Source: Streptomyces endocoffeicus (GTDB lineage Bacteria > Actinomycetota > Actinomycetes > Streptomycetales > Streptomycetaceae). From it: a stretch of DNA of 64,000 bases. Location of the stretch: positions 62,001 through 126,000 of the forward strand of contig NZ_JAERRG010000004.1 in NCBI RefSeq assembly GCF_016741935.1, read 5' to 3'. Within the stretch, counting starts at the first letter, position 1, and each line of letters starts with the position of its first letter. A program made the translations under genes and the position numbers. Shown here piece after piece: positions 24,937-33,800 of the stretch. The notes under the pieces are model-generated. The model worked only from the letters and a program-made list of their open reading frames with translations. It had not been told where the DNA came from and did no database searches.

Positions 24937-27069
24937 TTACGGCGCCCGGCTCATCGATCTACTGGTCTTGAGCAGGGCCCGGCAGGCCTCGTGGCCCGTG
25001 GGCTTCCGGTGCTCCTCCGGGTTGCCGTGTTCGCCCGGGCCCGCGAGGGGCAGTACCGCGTGGACCACCGTGCCGGTCGCCGATCCGGTCACCGAGCAGG
25101 AGCCGCCGATCTCCTCGGCCCGTTCGGTGACCGAGGCGAGGCCGACGCCGGGCACCGCGGTCTCGCGCAGGCCGCTGCCGTCGTCGGTGACCTTGACCTC
25201 GAGGGTGTCCGGGCCCGCGGTCAGCTCGACGCTCACCTGGCGTGCCCGGGCGTGCCGTACGGCGTTGGTCAGCGACTCCGCCGCGATCCGGTACGCGGCC
25301 GTCTCCACGCCGGGCGACAGCGGGGGCAGCGCGGCGGGGAGGCTGGCCACGCCGACCCGCAGGCCGTCCACGCCCAGCCGGTGCGCCAGATCGCGGACCG
25401 CACCGGCCAGCCCGCGCTCTGCCAGCGCGGCCGGGGCCAGGCCCGCGGTGATCCGCCGCACCTCGACCAGGGCCTCGGCGAGCGTCTCGGCGGCCTCGCA
25501 CAGCTGCGGGGTGGCGGGGTGGCCGGGCGGGCAGGAGGTCTGGGCGATGTCCAGACGCAGCCTTACGGCGGCCAGTTGGGGGCCGAGTCCGTCGTGGATC
25601 TCCCGGCGCAGCCGGCGGCGCTCCTGTTCGCGGGCGAGCACCAAGCGCTCGCGGGCGGCCTGGGCCTCCTCGGCCAGGCGCAGCGCGGCGAGCGCGGGGG
25701 CGGCCTGGTCGGCGAGGAGGGAGAGCAGTCCGCTGTCGCGTTCGGCCGGGGTGCCGGAGCCGTCGCGGGAGACCTCCAACCGGCCGACGGTGCGGCCGTG
25801 GTGACGCAGCAGGAACGTCTGGACCGCGCCGGTCAGCGGGGCCCCCGCGGAGGCCAGCCGCCGGGGCCCGGCGCGGGTGTCGACGCTGACGGCGGCGCCC
25901 GAGACGCCGAGGTCCTCCACGGCGCTGCGGCAGATCTGCTGGGGCACCTCGCCGGGGTGCGGGGCCTGTTGGAGCCGTACGGCGAGGGCGCTCACGGCCT
26001 CGTGCGGGCGGGCCCGGGGCCCGTAGAAGGCGCGCTCGACGCAGAGGGTGAGCTTGCGGGCGCTGGGCCGCAGCCCCCAGCCCAGCACCAGGGCGCAGCC
26101 GGCGGTGATGGTGGTGGCCCCGCTGCGTACGGAGGGGAGCCCGGCCTGGACGGCGACGACCGCGCACACCACCACGGCGGCCAGCGAGGTGAGCACGAAG
26201 GCGCGGGCGAGGCGGTGGCTGGTGGAGCGGTCCAGCCGCCATATGCCGGTGCGGGCGACGCCAAGGCAGATCGCGGCGGCCCATACGGCGCTGCCGACCG
26301 TACGGGCCACGATCGTGGGCACGCCCTCGCCCCACTGGGACAGCAGGAGCGAGACGCAGGCGGGGTAGGCGGCGGCCAGCAGCGCCCAGTCGCGCCGCTC
26401 GGCGCCGCGCGAGAGGGCGGCGCGGCAGCACAGGGCGGCGGTCACGGCCGCGGCGACGCTGCGCAGCACCCAGGGTTCGGCCTCGGCGTAGGCGTCGAGG
26501 TGGTCGAAGGCCCACTGGCCGCTCGCGGTGGAGAACGCCGGGTTGGCCACGGAGCCCACCCGGGGCTCGCTGATCAGCCACAGCCCCGCGTACCCCAGCC
26601 AGTAGCCGGACGCGCCCAGGCTGATCACCCACCACTGCCACCGCCGGCGCCCGCCCCGGGGGAACAGCCACAGCGGCAGCAGCAGTACGGTCAGCGGGCG
26701 GCAGGCCATCTTGGCGGCGGCGAGCAGCAGGGACAGCACGGCGCCCGTGGTGCCCAGGTCGGCCAGGCCCAGCAGTCCGGCGGCGGCCGAGGGCAGCAGC
26801 CACAGGCCGCCGGCCACCAGCAGGACGCCGCCGTAGCGCCGGGCCGAGCGCTCGGCGAGCAGCAGCACGCCGACGCCCAGCACCGGGACGCCCACGGCGA
26901 CCCTGGTCAGCACGGTGGCGCCCCGGGGGTCGGGGTAGGCGAGCGCGAGCCACTCGTCGTTGACCCGCAGCAGCCCGGCCACCCATCCGGCCAGGACCAC
27001 CACGATCAGCGCCGATACCCCGCCCGCGGCGCACACGGCACGGTCCTTCGGCAGTGCGGCCTGTCGCAT
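24937..27069 (-). CDS. Membrane histidine kinase with ~10 helices, GAF-like and HisKA_3 domains
   Basis: 710 residues from ATG (MRQAALPKDRAVCAAGG). The first ~360 residues are about ten hydrophobic segments. AFYGPRARPHEAVSAL marks the junction seen in actinobacterial multi-helix kinases, followed by a GAF-like region (EVPQQICRSAVEDLGVSGAAV). The dimerisation/phosphoacceptor box is EQERRRLRREIHDGLGPQLA and the ATPase domain has IAAESLTNAVRHARA and VTDDGSGL. The start is one base after the stop of the small secreted-protein gene (TGAGATG) and has no good ribosome-binding site of its own, so it should depend on translation of that gene. The signal is unknown. Confidence 0.88.
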   Translation of the reverse strand: MRQAALPKDRAVCAAGGVSALIVVVLAGWVAGLLRVNDEWLALAYPDPRGATVLTRVAVGVPVLGVGVLLLAERSARRYGGVLLVAGGLWLLPSAAAGLLGLADLGTTGAVLSLLLAAAKMACRPLTVLLLPLWLFPRGGRRRWQWWVISLGASGYWLGYAGLWLISEPRVGSVANPAFSTASGQWAFDHLDAYAEAEPWVLRSVAAAVTAALCCRAALSRGAERRDWALLAAAYPACVSLLLSQWGEGVPTIVARTVGSAVWAAAICLGVARTGIWRLDRSTSHRLARAFVLTSLAAVVVCAVVAVQAGLPSVRSGATTITAGCALVLGWGLRPSARKLTLCVERAFYGPRARPHEAVSALAVRLQQAPHPGEVPQQICRSAVEDLGVSGAAVSVDTRAGPRRLASAGAPLTGAVQTFLLRHHGRTVGRLEVSRDGSGTPAERDSGLLSLLADQAAPALAALRLAEEAQAARERLVLAREQERRRLRREIHDGLGPQLAAVRLRLDIAQTSCPPGHPATPQLCEAAETLAEALVEVRRITAGLAPAALAERGLAGAVRDLAHRLGVDGLRVGVASLPAALPPLSPGVETAAYRIAAESLTNAVRHARARQVSVELTAGPDTLEVKVTDDGSGLRETAVPGVGLASVTERAEEIGGSCSVTGSATGTVVHAVLPLAGPGEHGNPEEHRKPTGHEACRALLKTSRSMSRAP

Positions 27070-27070
27070 C

Positions 27071-27382
27071 TCAACCGGCGGCCGGCCCGGTGGTCCGGGC
27101 ACTCGCGGCGCCGGAGCCGCCGCCTCTGGCCCACAGCGTGACGTAGTTGTCGTTGCGGCCGGGGCGGCACTTGTACTCGGCCCACTTGTGCCGTTCGACA
27201 CCGGCCTTGCCCGCGCGCTTGCAGGCCGCGGTGGTGTCGTAGTGCCCCGCCTCCCACCAGTCGGTGTCGGCGGACGTGACGGCATGGGAGGAGGCGGTGG
27301 CGGGGGAGGAGGCCGCGGTCCACATGACGGCCCCGGCGCTCAGGCCGAGGGCGATCGCCGTGCGGATTCGGGTAGGGCGCAT
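27071..27382 (-). CDS. Small secreted two-cysteine protein
   Basis: 103 residues. The ATG (MRPTRIRTAIALGLSAGAVM) has AAGGAG seven bases upstream. Residues 1-30 are a signal peptide ending near SPATASSHA. The mature part is about 70 residues, with DWWEAGHYDTTAACKRAG and HKWAEYKCRPGRNDNYVTLW; C54 and C72 can form one disulfide. I recognise no named family beyond small Streptomyces secreted proteins of this C-(x)n-C pattern. Coupling to the downstream kinase suggests a ligand or accessory of that sensor; this is inference. Confidence 0.75.
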   Translation of the reverse strand: MRPTRIRTAIALGLSAGAVMWTAASSPATASSHAVTSADTDWWEAGHYDTTAACKRAGKAGVERHKWAEYKCRPGRNDNYVTLWARGGGSGAASARTTGPAAG

Positions 27383-27496
27383 GGTCGTTCTCCTTGTGTC
27401 TCGCCCGAGCACTACCCGCCACCGCGGCCGTGAAGTGCGCGGATGCCCCGGCCCACCCGAACCGGTGACCTCCTAGCACCCCCGTTTCCATCGGCG

Positions 27497-27513
27497 GCAC
27501 CGGTCTCCGGTGC
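27497..27513 (-). terminator. Short hairpin immediately after the 27514 gene
   Basis: GCACCGG-TCT-CCGGTGC directly after the stop codon could terminate or stabilise the transcript; there is no T-tract. Confidence 0.45.
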
Positions 27514-27924
27514 TCACCCCACGAGCAGTAGTACGGCCACCGCGATCGTCTCCGCCTCTCCGTAAGGCAGTCCGAAGCGCATCAGGGCGAGCATGATGGG
27601 CCGCGCCGCCCAGACCTCCAGCGTGTCGAGGAAGTTCGCGAGCCGGTGGGCGTAGCGGCGCACCATGGCGGTCTCGCGGGGGCTGAGCCGGCTGAGCAGC
27701 CTGGCCAGCAGCGCGCCCCCGTGGCGGAGGGCGGTCACCAGCAGCCGCTGCCGGATGAGCCGCGCCGCCTCGGGGCCGGGGCCGGTGCGGGTGGTACCGC
27801 CGGAGAAGAGCAGAGCCTTGGCGGTTTCCAGGGGCCCGGGGTCGCCGGCGGTCTGCCGGACCCGGGTGATGAGATCGTCGATGTCGGCCGCGGTGATGAG
27901 CGATTCCCCCGTGCTGATCGTCAC
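27514..27924 (-). CDS. Conserved hypothetical helical protein
   Basis: 136 residues from GTG (TISTGESLITAADIDDLITRV), with GAGGGG upstream. Predicted helical, with basic amphipathic segments (RLIRQRLLVTALRHGGALLARLLSRL) and a hydrophobic end (YGEAETIAVAVLLLVG). I do not recognise the family. It lies 131 bp upstream of the small secreted protein on the same strand, so it may share the operon. Confidence 0.6.
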   Translation of the reverse strand: MTISTGESLITAADIDDLITRVRQTAGDPGPLETAKALLFSGGTTRTGPGPEAARLIRQRLLVTALRHGGALLARLLSRLSPRETAMVRRYAHRLANFLDTLEVWAARPIMLALMRFGLPYGEAETIAVAVLLLVG

Positions 27925-28070
27925 GCGCCCCTCCTCAGTTGGTGTGTGCGGGCTGTGGCCCATGGGGCGGGCCGACCCTCACCATCGGCCGCCCCGCGTC
28001 CCAGGCACATGAGTCATCCGCCCCGGCCGTGCCCGTGCGGTGGGCCGAACGGGCCATGACGGTGGTTATT

Positions 28071-28083
28071 TGACGGTCCGTCA
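28071..28083. promoter_or_regulatory. TetR-type operator palindrome TGACGG-T-CCGTCA
   Basis: A perfect 6-1-6 palindrome of the type bound by many TetR-family repressors sits 58 bp upstream of the LLM oxidoreductase start, in the divergent promoter region with the 27514 gene. No TetR gene is adjacent. Confidence 0.6.
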
Positions 28084-28141
28084 GCTACGGTCCGGCTGCC
28101 GCGTCCCATGACGAAGTCCCATGACGAAGGAGGGCATCCGC

Positions 28142-29128
28142 ATGCCCGTCACGGTCGTACGCCTCAACCTCGTCGATCCCGACGCGACCCCGCGCGGCCT
28201 GTCCGAGCGGTACCGCGCCGCGCTGGAGATGGCGGCCTTCGCCGATGAGCGGGGTGTCTCCACCCTCCAGACCGAGGAGCACCACGGGTCCCCCGACAAC
28301 TGGCTGCCCGCCCCGCTGGCCTTCGCGGGCACGCTGCTGGGCGCCACCCGCCGGATCACCGTCACCGTATCGGCGCTGATCGCGCCGCTGTACGACCCGC
28401 TGCGGCTCGCCGAGGACCTCGCCGTGCTGGATCTGGCCAGTGGCGGGCGGCTGATCACGGTGGCGGGGATCGGCTACCGGCCGGAGGAGTACGCGGCCCT
28501 GGGCACGGACTGGAAACGGCGCGGCGCGCTGCAGGACGAGGCGCTGGAGACGCTGCTCGCGGCCTGGACGGGCGAACCCTTCGAGCACCGGGGCCGCACC
28601 GTCCGGATCACCCCGCGCCCGTACACCCGGCCGCATCCGCCGCTGCTGATCGGCGGCAGTTCCCAGGCGGCGGCCCGCCGCGCGGCCCGCCTCGGCCTGC
28701 CGTTCTTCCCGAGCGCGCATCTGCCGGAACTGGAGGCGTACTACCACGCGCGACGGGAGGAGTACGGCACCGAGGGCTGGTGTCTGATGCCCCCGGCGGC
28801 CACCCCGCTGCTGCATCTGTCCGAGGACCCGGACCGGGCCTGGGAGGAGTACGGCACCCATCTGCTGTACGAGGCGCGCAGGTATGCCTCCTGGCAGCAG
28901 GGCACGGTGCGCTCGGCGGTGCGTTCACGGGCCGAGGACGTGGCGGCGCTGCGCCGTGAGGGCGTCTACCGCATCGTCACGCCGGAGGAGTGCGTGGCAC
29001 TGGCGGAGGAGGGCGGCGAGATGGCGAGTCTGGTGCTCCATCCGCTGTGCGGCGGGATGCCGGTCGAGGAGGGCTGGCGGTCCCTGCGGCTGTTGGCGGA
29101 ACGAGTGCTGCCCCGCCTCAAGGACTGA
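28142..29128 (+). CDS. LLM-class F420/FMN-dependent oxidoreductase
   Basis: 328 residues, luciferase-like TIM barrel: EEHHGSPDNWLPAPLAFAG, DPLRLAEDLAVLDLASGGRLI, GIGYRPEEYAALG and RPHPPLLIGGSSQAAARRAA. Such enzymes use reduced flavin or F420; the substrate is unknown. The ATG at 28142 is preferred because AAGGAGG lies eight bases upstream; an upstream ATG (28121) precedes that site. A 14-bp duplication (TCCCATGACGAAG twice) precedes it. The stop codon lies inside the terminator hairpin. Confidence 0.85.
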   Translation: MPVTVVRLNLVDPDATPRGLSERYRAALEMAAFADERGVSTLQTEEHHGSPDNWLPAPLAFAGTLLGATRRITVTVSALIAPLYDPLRLAEDLAVLDLASGGRLITVAGIGYRPEEYAALGTDWKRRGALQDEALETLLAAWTGEPFEHRGRTVRITPRPYTRPHPPLLIGGSSQAAARRAARLGLPFFPSAHLPELEAYYHARREEYGTEGWCLMPPAATPLLHLSEDPDRAWEEYGTHLLYEARRYASWQQGTVRSAVRSRAEDVAALRREGVYRIVTPEECVALAEEGGEMASLVLHPLCGGMPVEEGWRSLRLLAERVLPRLKD

Positions 29129-29138
29129 GGCGGGGCAG
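29108..29138. terminator. Terminator overlapping the LLM oxidoreductase stop codon
   Basis: Perfect 13-bp stem (CTGCCCCGCCTCA and complement) with a 5-base loop, followed by TTCTCCTT on the plus strand. The right arm starts with the TGA stop codon. The glcP gene converges on it. Confidence 0.88.
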
Positions 29139-29173
29139 TTCTCCTTGTGCGAGGAGTGGGCGGCGGGGGGGAT

Positions 29174-30592
29174 TCAGCCCATCTCCTCCAACGCCTTGCC
29201 CTTGGTCTCCGGCACCCACTTGAGGATGAACGGGATCGAGAGCAGGGCGAAGGCCGTGTACATGATGTACGTACCCGACAGGTTCCAGTCCGACAGGCTC
29301 GGGAAGCTGGCGGTGATGGCCCAGTTGGCGATCCACTGGGCGGAGGCGGCGACACCGAGGGCGGCGGCGCGGATCTTGTTCGGGAACATCTCGCCGAGCA
29401 GGACCCAGACCACCACACCCCACGAGAGGGCGAAGAAGAGCACGAAGGAGTGGGCCGCGATCAGCGCCAGGACACCCTCCGCGTGCGGCAGCTTGCCGTC
29501 CACCAGGTGCGCCGAGAAGGCCCAGGCCACCAGGGACAGGGAGACGGCCATGCCCACGGAGCCGATGAGCGCGAGCGGCTTGCGGCCGACCCGGTCGACG
29601 AAGATCATCGCGATCACGGTGCCGAGGATGTTGATGATCGACGTGGTGAAGGAGTAGAAGAACGAGCTGCTCGGGTCGACGCCGACGGACTGCCACAGCG
29701 TCGAGGAGTAGTAGAACGCCACGTTGATGCCGACGAGCTGCTGGAAGACCGAGAGCCCGACGCCGATCCAGACGATGGGCAGCAGACCGAACCGGCCGCC
29801 GAGGAGGTCCTTGAAGGTCGACTTCTCCTCACCGCGCATGGCCCGGTCGATCTCGGCGACCCGCACATCGAGGTCCACGGTCTTGCCCTCGACCTCCGCC
29901 AGGACCTGCTTGGCCTGGGCGGTGCGGCCGACGGAGATCAGGAAGCGGGGCGACTCGGGGATGGCGAAGGACAGCAGCCCGTAGAGGACGGCGGGGACGA
30001 CCATGACGCCGAGCATCCACTGCCATGCCTCCAGGCCGGCGATCTGCCCGCGCTGGTCGCCGTCGGCCATGTTGAGGATGCCCCAGTTGACGAGCTGGGA
30101 GATGGCGATGCCGACGACGATCGCGGCCTGCTGGAAGGAGGCGAGCCGGCCGCGGTAGGCGGGCGGGGCGACCTCGGCGATGTAGGCCGGGCCGATCACC
30201 GAGGCCATGCCGATGCCGACGCCGCCGAGCACCCGCCAGAAGGCCAGGTCCCACAGCGAGAAGGGCAGCGCCGAGCCGACCGCGCTGATCGTGAAGAGGG
30301 CGGCGGCGATCTGCATGACACGGATCCGGCCGATCCGGTCGGCTATCCGGCCCGCGGTGGCGGCGCCGATGGCCGAGCCGATCAGGGCGATGGCCACGAC
30401 CTGGGCGAGGGCCGCGGAGCCGATGTCGTACTTGCCGCGGATGGCTTCGACCGCTCCGTTGATCACCGAGCTGTCGTAGCCGAAGAGAAAGCCGCCCATC
30501 GCGGCGGCTGCGGTGATGAAGATGACATGGCCGAGGTGGTCCGGCTGGGCCTTGCGGCCCTCGGCTCCCTCTGCCTGCACGGTGGTGGACAA
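29174..30592 (-). CDS. glcP: Sugar-porter MFS transporter, glucose permease GlcP
   Basis: 472 residues with 12 membrane helices. Sugar-porter motifs are present: GRIADRIGRIR between helices 2 and 3, IPESPRFLI before the central loop, QQLVGINVAFYYSS in helix 7, FVDRVGRKPLA between 8 and 9, and PETKGKALEEM at the C-terminus. Position next to smc matches GlcP1, the glucose/H+ symporter of S. coelicolor that replaces a PTS for glucose. The start is read as TTG because CAGGAG lies six bases upstream; the frame extends nine codons further to 30619. Inverted repeats upstream look like operators. Confidence 0.9.
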   Translation of the reverse strand: MSTTVQAEGAEGRKAQPDHLGHVIFITAAAAMGGFLFGYDSSVINGAVEAIRGKYDIGSAALAQVVAIALIGSAIGAATAGRIADRIGRIRVMQIAAALFTISAVGSALPFSLWDLAFWRVLGGVGIGMASVIGPAYIAEVAPPAYRGRLASFQQAAIVVGIAISQLVNWGILNMADGDQRGQIAGLEAWQWMLGVMVVPAVLYGLLSFAIPESPRFLISVGRTAQAKQVLAEVEGKTVDLDVRVAEIDRAMRGEEKSTFKDLLGGRFGLLPIVWIGVGLSVFQQLVGINVAFYYSSTLWQSVGVDPSSSFFYSFTTSIINILGTVIAMIFVDRVGRKPLALIGSVGMAVSLSLVAWAFSAHLVDGKLPHAEGVLALIAAHSFVLFFALSWGVVVWVLLGEMFPNKIRAAALGVAASAQWIANWAITASFPSLSDWNLSGTYIMYTAFALLSIPFILKWVPETKGKALEEMG

Positions 30593-30681
30593 CGTGAACT
30601 CCTGACGCCCGCCCGGCAACGGCGCCGGACGTGGGGGGACGGCTGACCCTTCCAGCGGAGGCTCCTGAGGCGTCGACCACC

Positions 30682-30804
30682 ACTTGAAGGTAAAAGCAAC
30701 GTTGCAGAGACTATTCCTTCAAGTTTCGAAGTCAATAGGGTGTGACGAAGAAATCGCTCCAGCACGCCGCCACGCGGGAGCAAGTCTTGACTTCAAGTAT
30801 TGAA
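30682..30804. promoter_or_regulatory. Operator-like inverted repeats upstream of glcP
   Basis: ACTTGAAGG (30682-30690) and its exact complement CCTTCAAGT (30716-30724) flank a GCAACGTTGC palindrome (30696-30705). A further TTCAA-GTA-TTGAA palindrome lies at 30792-30804, beside the smc stop, and a degenerate TTCAA-GTT-TCGAA at 30718-30730. The shared TTCAAG core suggests a repressor or activator with several sites. Confidence 0.55.
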
Positions 30805-30808
30805 TCGG

Positions 30809-33800
30809 TCACCGCAAGCGCTGGCTGATGACCTTCGAGACGCCGTCACCCTGCATGGAGACGCCGTACAGCGCGTCGGCGACCTCCATCGTCCGCTTCT
30901 GGTGGGTGATCACGATCAGCTGGGAAGCCTCCTGGAGCTCCTGCATGATCCGGATCAGCCGCTGCAGATTGGTGTCGTCGAGCGCCGCCTCGACCTCGTC
31001 CATCACATAGAACGGGCTCGGCCGCGCCTTGAAGATCGACACCAGCAGGGCCACGGCGGTCAGCGAGCGCTCACCGCCCGAGAGCAGCGACAGCCGCTTG
31101 ACCTTCTTGCCCGGCGGCCGGGCCTCCACGTCCACGCCCGTGGTCAGCATGTTCTCGGGGTCGGTCAGCACCAGCCGCCCCTCCCCGCCCGGGAACAGCC
31201 GCGAGAAGACGCCCTCGAACTCGCGCGCGGTGTCCCGGTACGCCTCCGTGAAGACCTGCTCGACCCGCTCATCGACCTCCTTGACCACCTGGAGGAGATC
31301 CGCCCGGGTCTTCTTGAGGTCCTCCAACTGCTCGCTCAGGAACTGATGCCGCTCCTCCAGCGCCGCGAACTCCTCGAGCGCCAGCGGATTGACCTTGCCG
31401 AGCTGCTGGTACGCGCGCTCCGCGGCCTTCAGCCGCTTCTCCTGCTGCGCTCTGACGTACCGCACCGGCTGGTTGCGCGGATGCTCCGGATCCTCCGGCA
31501 GCACCTCGCCCTCGGCGGGCGGGGACGGCGGGACGAGCTGGTCGGGGCCGTATTCGGCGATCAGCCCGGCCGGTTCGACGCCCAGCTCCTCCAGCGCCTT
31601 GGTCTCCAGCTGCTCGATCCGCATCCGCTTCTCGGCGCCCAGCACCTCGCCGCGGTGCACCGAGTCGGTCAGCTTGTCCAGCTCGCTCTTGAGATCACGC
31701 CCCTGGCCGCGGGCGGCGTCCAGCTCCCGCTCGCGCTCGGCCTTGGCGCGCTCCGCCGCGTCCCGCTCCTGCCCGGCCCGTACCAGCGACACCTCGACAT
31801 GCGCCAGCAACTGGCGGGCGCCGGACGCCACGGCCGAGGCCACCTCGGCCTCATGGCGCAGCCGGGCGCGCCGTTCCTCGGCGCGCGCCCGGGCCTCGCG
31901 CTCGGCGCGCGCGCCCCGGTCGAGCGCGTCGGCCCGCCCCGCGAGCCCCTTGACGCGCTCCTCATGCGTACGGACCTGGAGCCGCGCCTCCATCTCGGTC
32001 TGCCGGGCGTTGGCGCCGTCGGCCGCCAGCCGGTCGCGTACGGAGGTGTCGGGCTCCTCCTCGCCCGGCTCCTCCTCCGCCACGGCCAGCCGCTCGGCGA
32101 GCTCCTCGGCCTCCCCGGTCGCCCGCTCCAACGCCTCCTCGGCCCTGGCGACCGCCGCGGTGCTCCGCTCGGCCTCCCCGGCCGCCCCGCGCGCCTGCCC
32201 GGCCAACCGGCCCAGCGACTGCGCGACCCGCGACTTCTCCCGGTCCGCCGCGCTCCGGCGGCCCGCGAGCTCCTCCACGAGCGCCAGGCACTCGGCCCGC
32301 CGCTCCTGCGCCGCGCGCTGCGCCCCGGCCAGCTGCTCGCACCGTACGGCGAGCCGCTCGAGCTCCGCCGCGGCCTCGTCGACGGACGCCTGCACCTCCA
32401 GCAGCGTGGGCGCCCCGGCGGACCCGCCCTGTGCGAAGTGCGCCCCGAGCAGATCGCCCTCGGCGGTCACGGCCGTCAACTCCGGCCGCCGCGTGAGGAG
32501 TTCCTCGGCCTCCTCCAGGCTCTCGACCACCACCATCCCGTCGAGCAACCGCCTTACGGCGGGCAGCAGCGCGACCGGCCCGGCCACCAGATCCGCCACC
32601 CGCGGCAACACTTCGACGGCCGCCTTACCGCTCCGCTCGTCCCCGGGCGCTGTCCCTGGTACGGCCGCCTCTCCCCCGGCGGGCTGCGGCACCCGCGCGG
32701 AGACGCCCGACATGGACGACCCAGCAGCGGCAACGACCGCGGCACCGGGCGCCGAAGCGCTTGGGGCGCCGTCGGACGCCGTACGAACATCACTGCCCTC
32801 GTCCCCGGACGCCTCCGGCCGCGTACCGGGCACCACGGGCCGGTCGGCGCCGGGCCCTGCGGACGCGCTCGCGGCACCCGTATCGCCCCGGCGCGCGGCG
32901 TCCGTATCGTCCCGGCGCGCGGAGTCGGCACCCGGCACCCGCGTGCCCGGCACGGCGGCAGCGCTGTCAGCCGTCTCGGTGGAGTCGCCCACCCAGCCGT
33001 CCGGCGCGGCAGCCGGTGAACCGGGCACGGCCGTGGGGTCATCCCGGCGCCCGGGATCGGCACCCGGCACCCGCGTGCCGGGCACGGCGGCGGCGCCGCC
33101 CGCCACGTCGGGAGACACCCCCGCACCATCGGCGGCTGCCTGCGGCGCGCCCGGACCGCCGGGCTCCGGCGCGCCACCCGGCCAAGAGCCCTCATCGGAG
33201 CCGGAGGACCCGGTCACCGGACCGTCCGGGGACCGCGTGCCCGGCACGGCGGCGGCGCCGTCAGCCGTCTCGGGGGAGCCCTCCGGCGTGGGCGCGGCAG
33301 CCGGGAAACCGGCCCCGGCCGTGGGCGTTTCGGCGTCCGCGTCCGGCGCCGCGCCCGGCTCGAACGGGGGAACGAAGGCGCCGGACGCCGCCGGGGTGGC
33401 CGCCGATCGCGGCACGGCCCCCTGGCCCGGCCCGCTCGGCGCGGCCCCCTCGGCGCGCGTGCCCGGCACGTGGGCGCCGCCCGGCGCGGGCGCGCCGGAG
33501 CTGCCTGGGTCCGAGGCGGCGGACGGGGACTCCGCCAGGGCGGTGGACGAGGGCTCCGCGAGGACGGCCGACGAGGGCTCCGCGAGGTTGGCCGACGAGG
33601 GCTCCTCCCCATCCGCGTCCGGCGTCGTCAGCAGCAGGGCGGCGCGGCCGGCGTCGTCGGCGCGCAGGAGGCGGATCGCCTCGGCTGCCGCGTGGGGGCC
33701 GCTGACGGCGATCGCGTCGGCGGCGGCGCCCAGGGCCGTGGCGACCGGGACCTCGAAGCCCGGGGTCACGGTGAGGAGTTCGGCGGCGGGGCCCAGGAGT

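Noticed and set aside
32617..33630. The SMC insertion as a separate mobile or intein element
   Set aside because: No intein splice motifs, transposase or terminal repeats; the sequence is in-frame low-complexity repeat of host-like composition.
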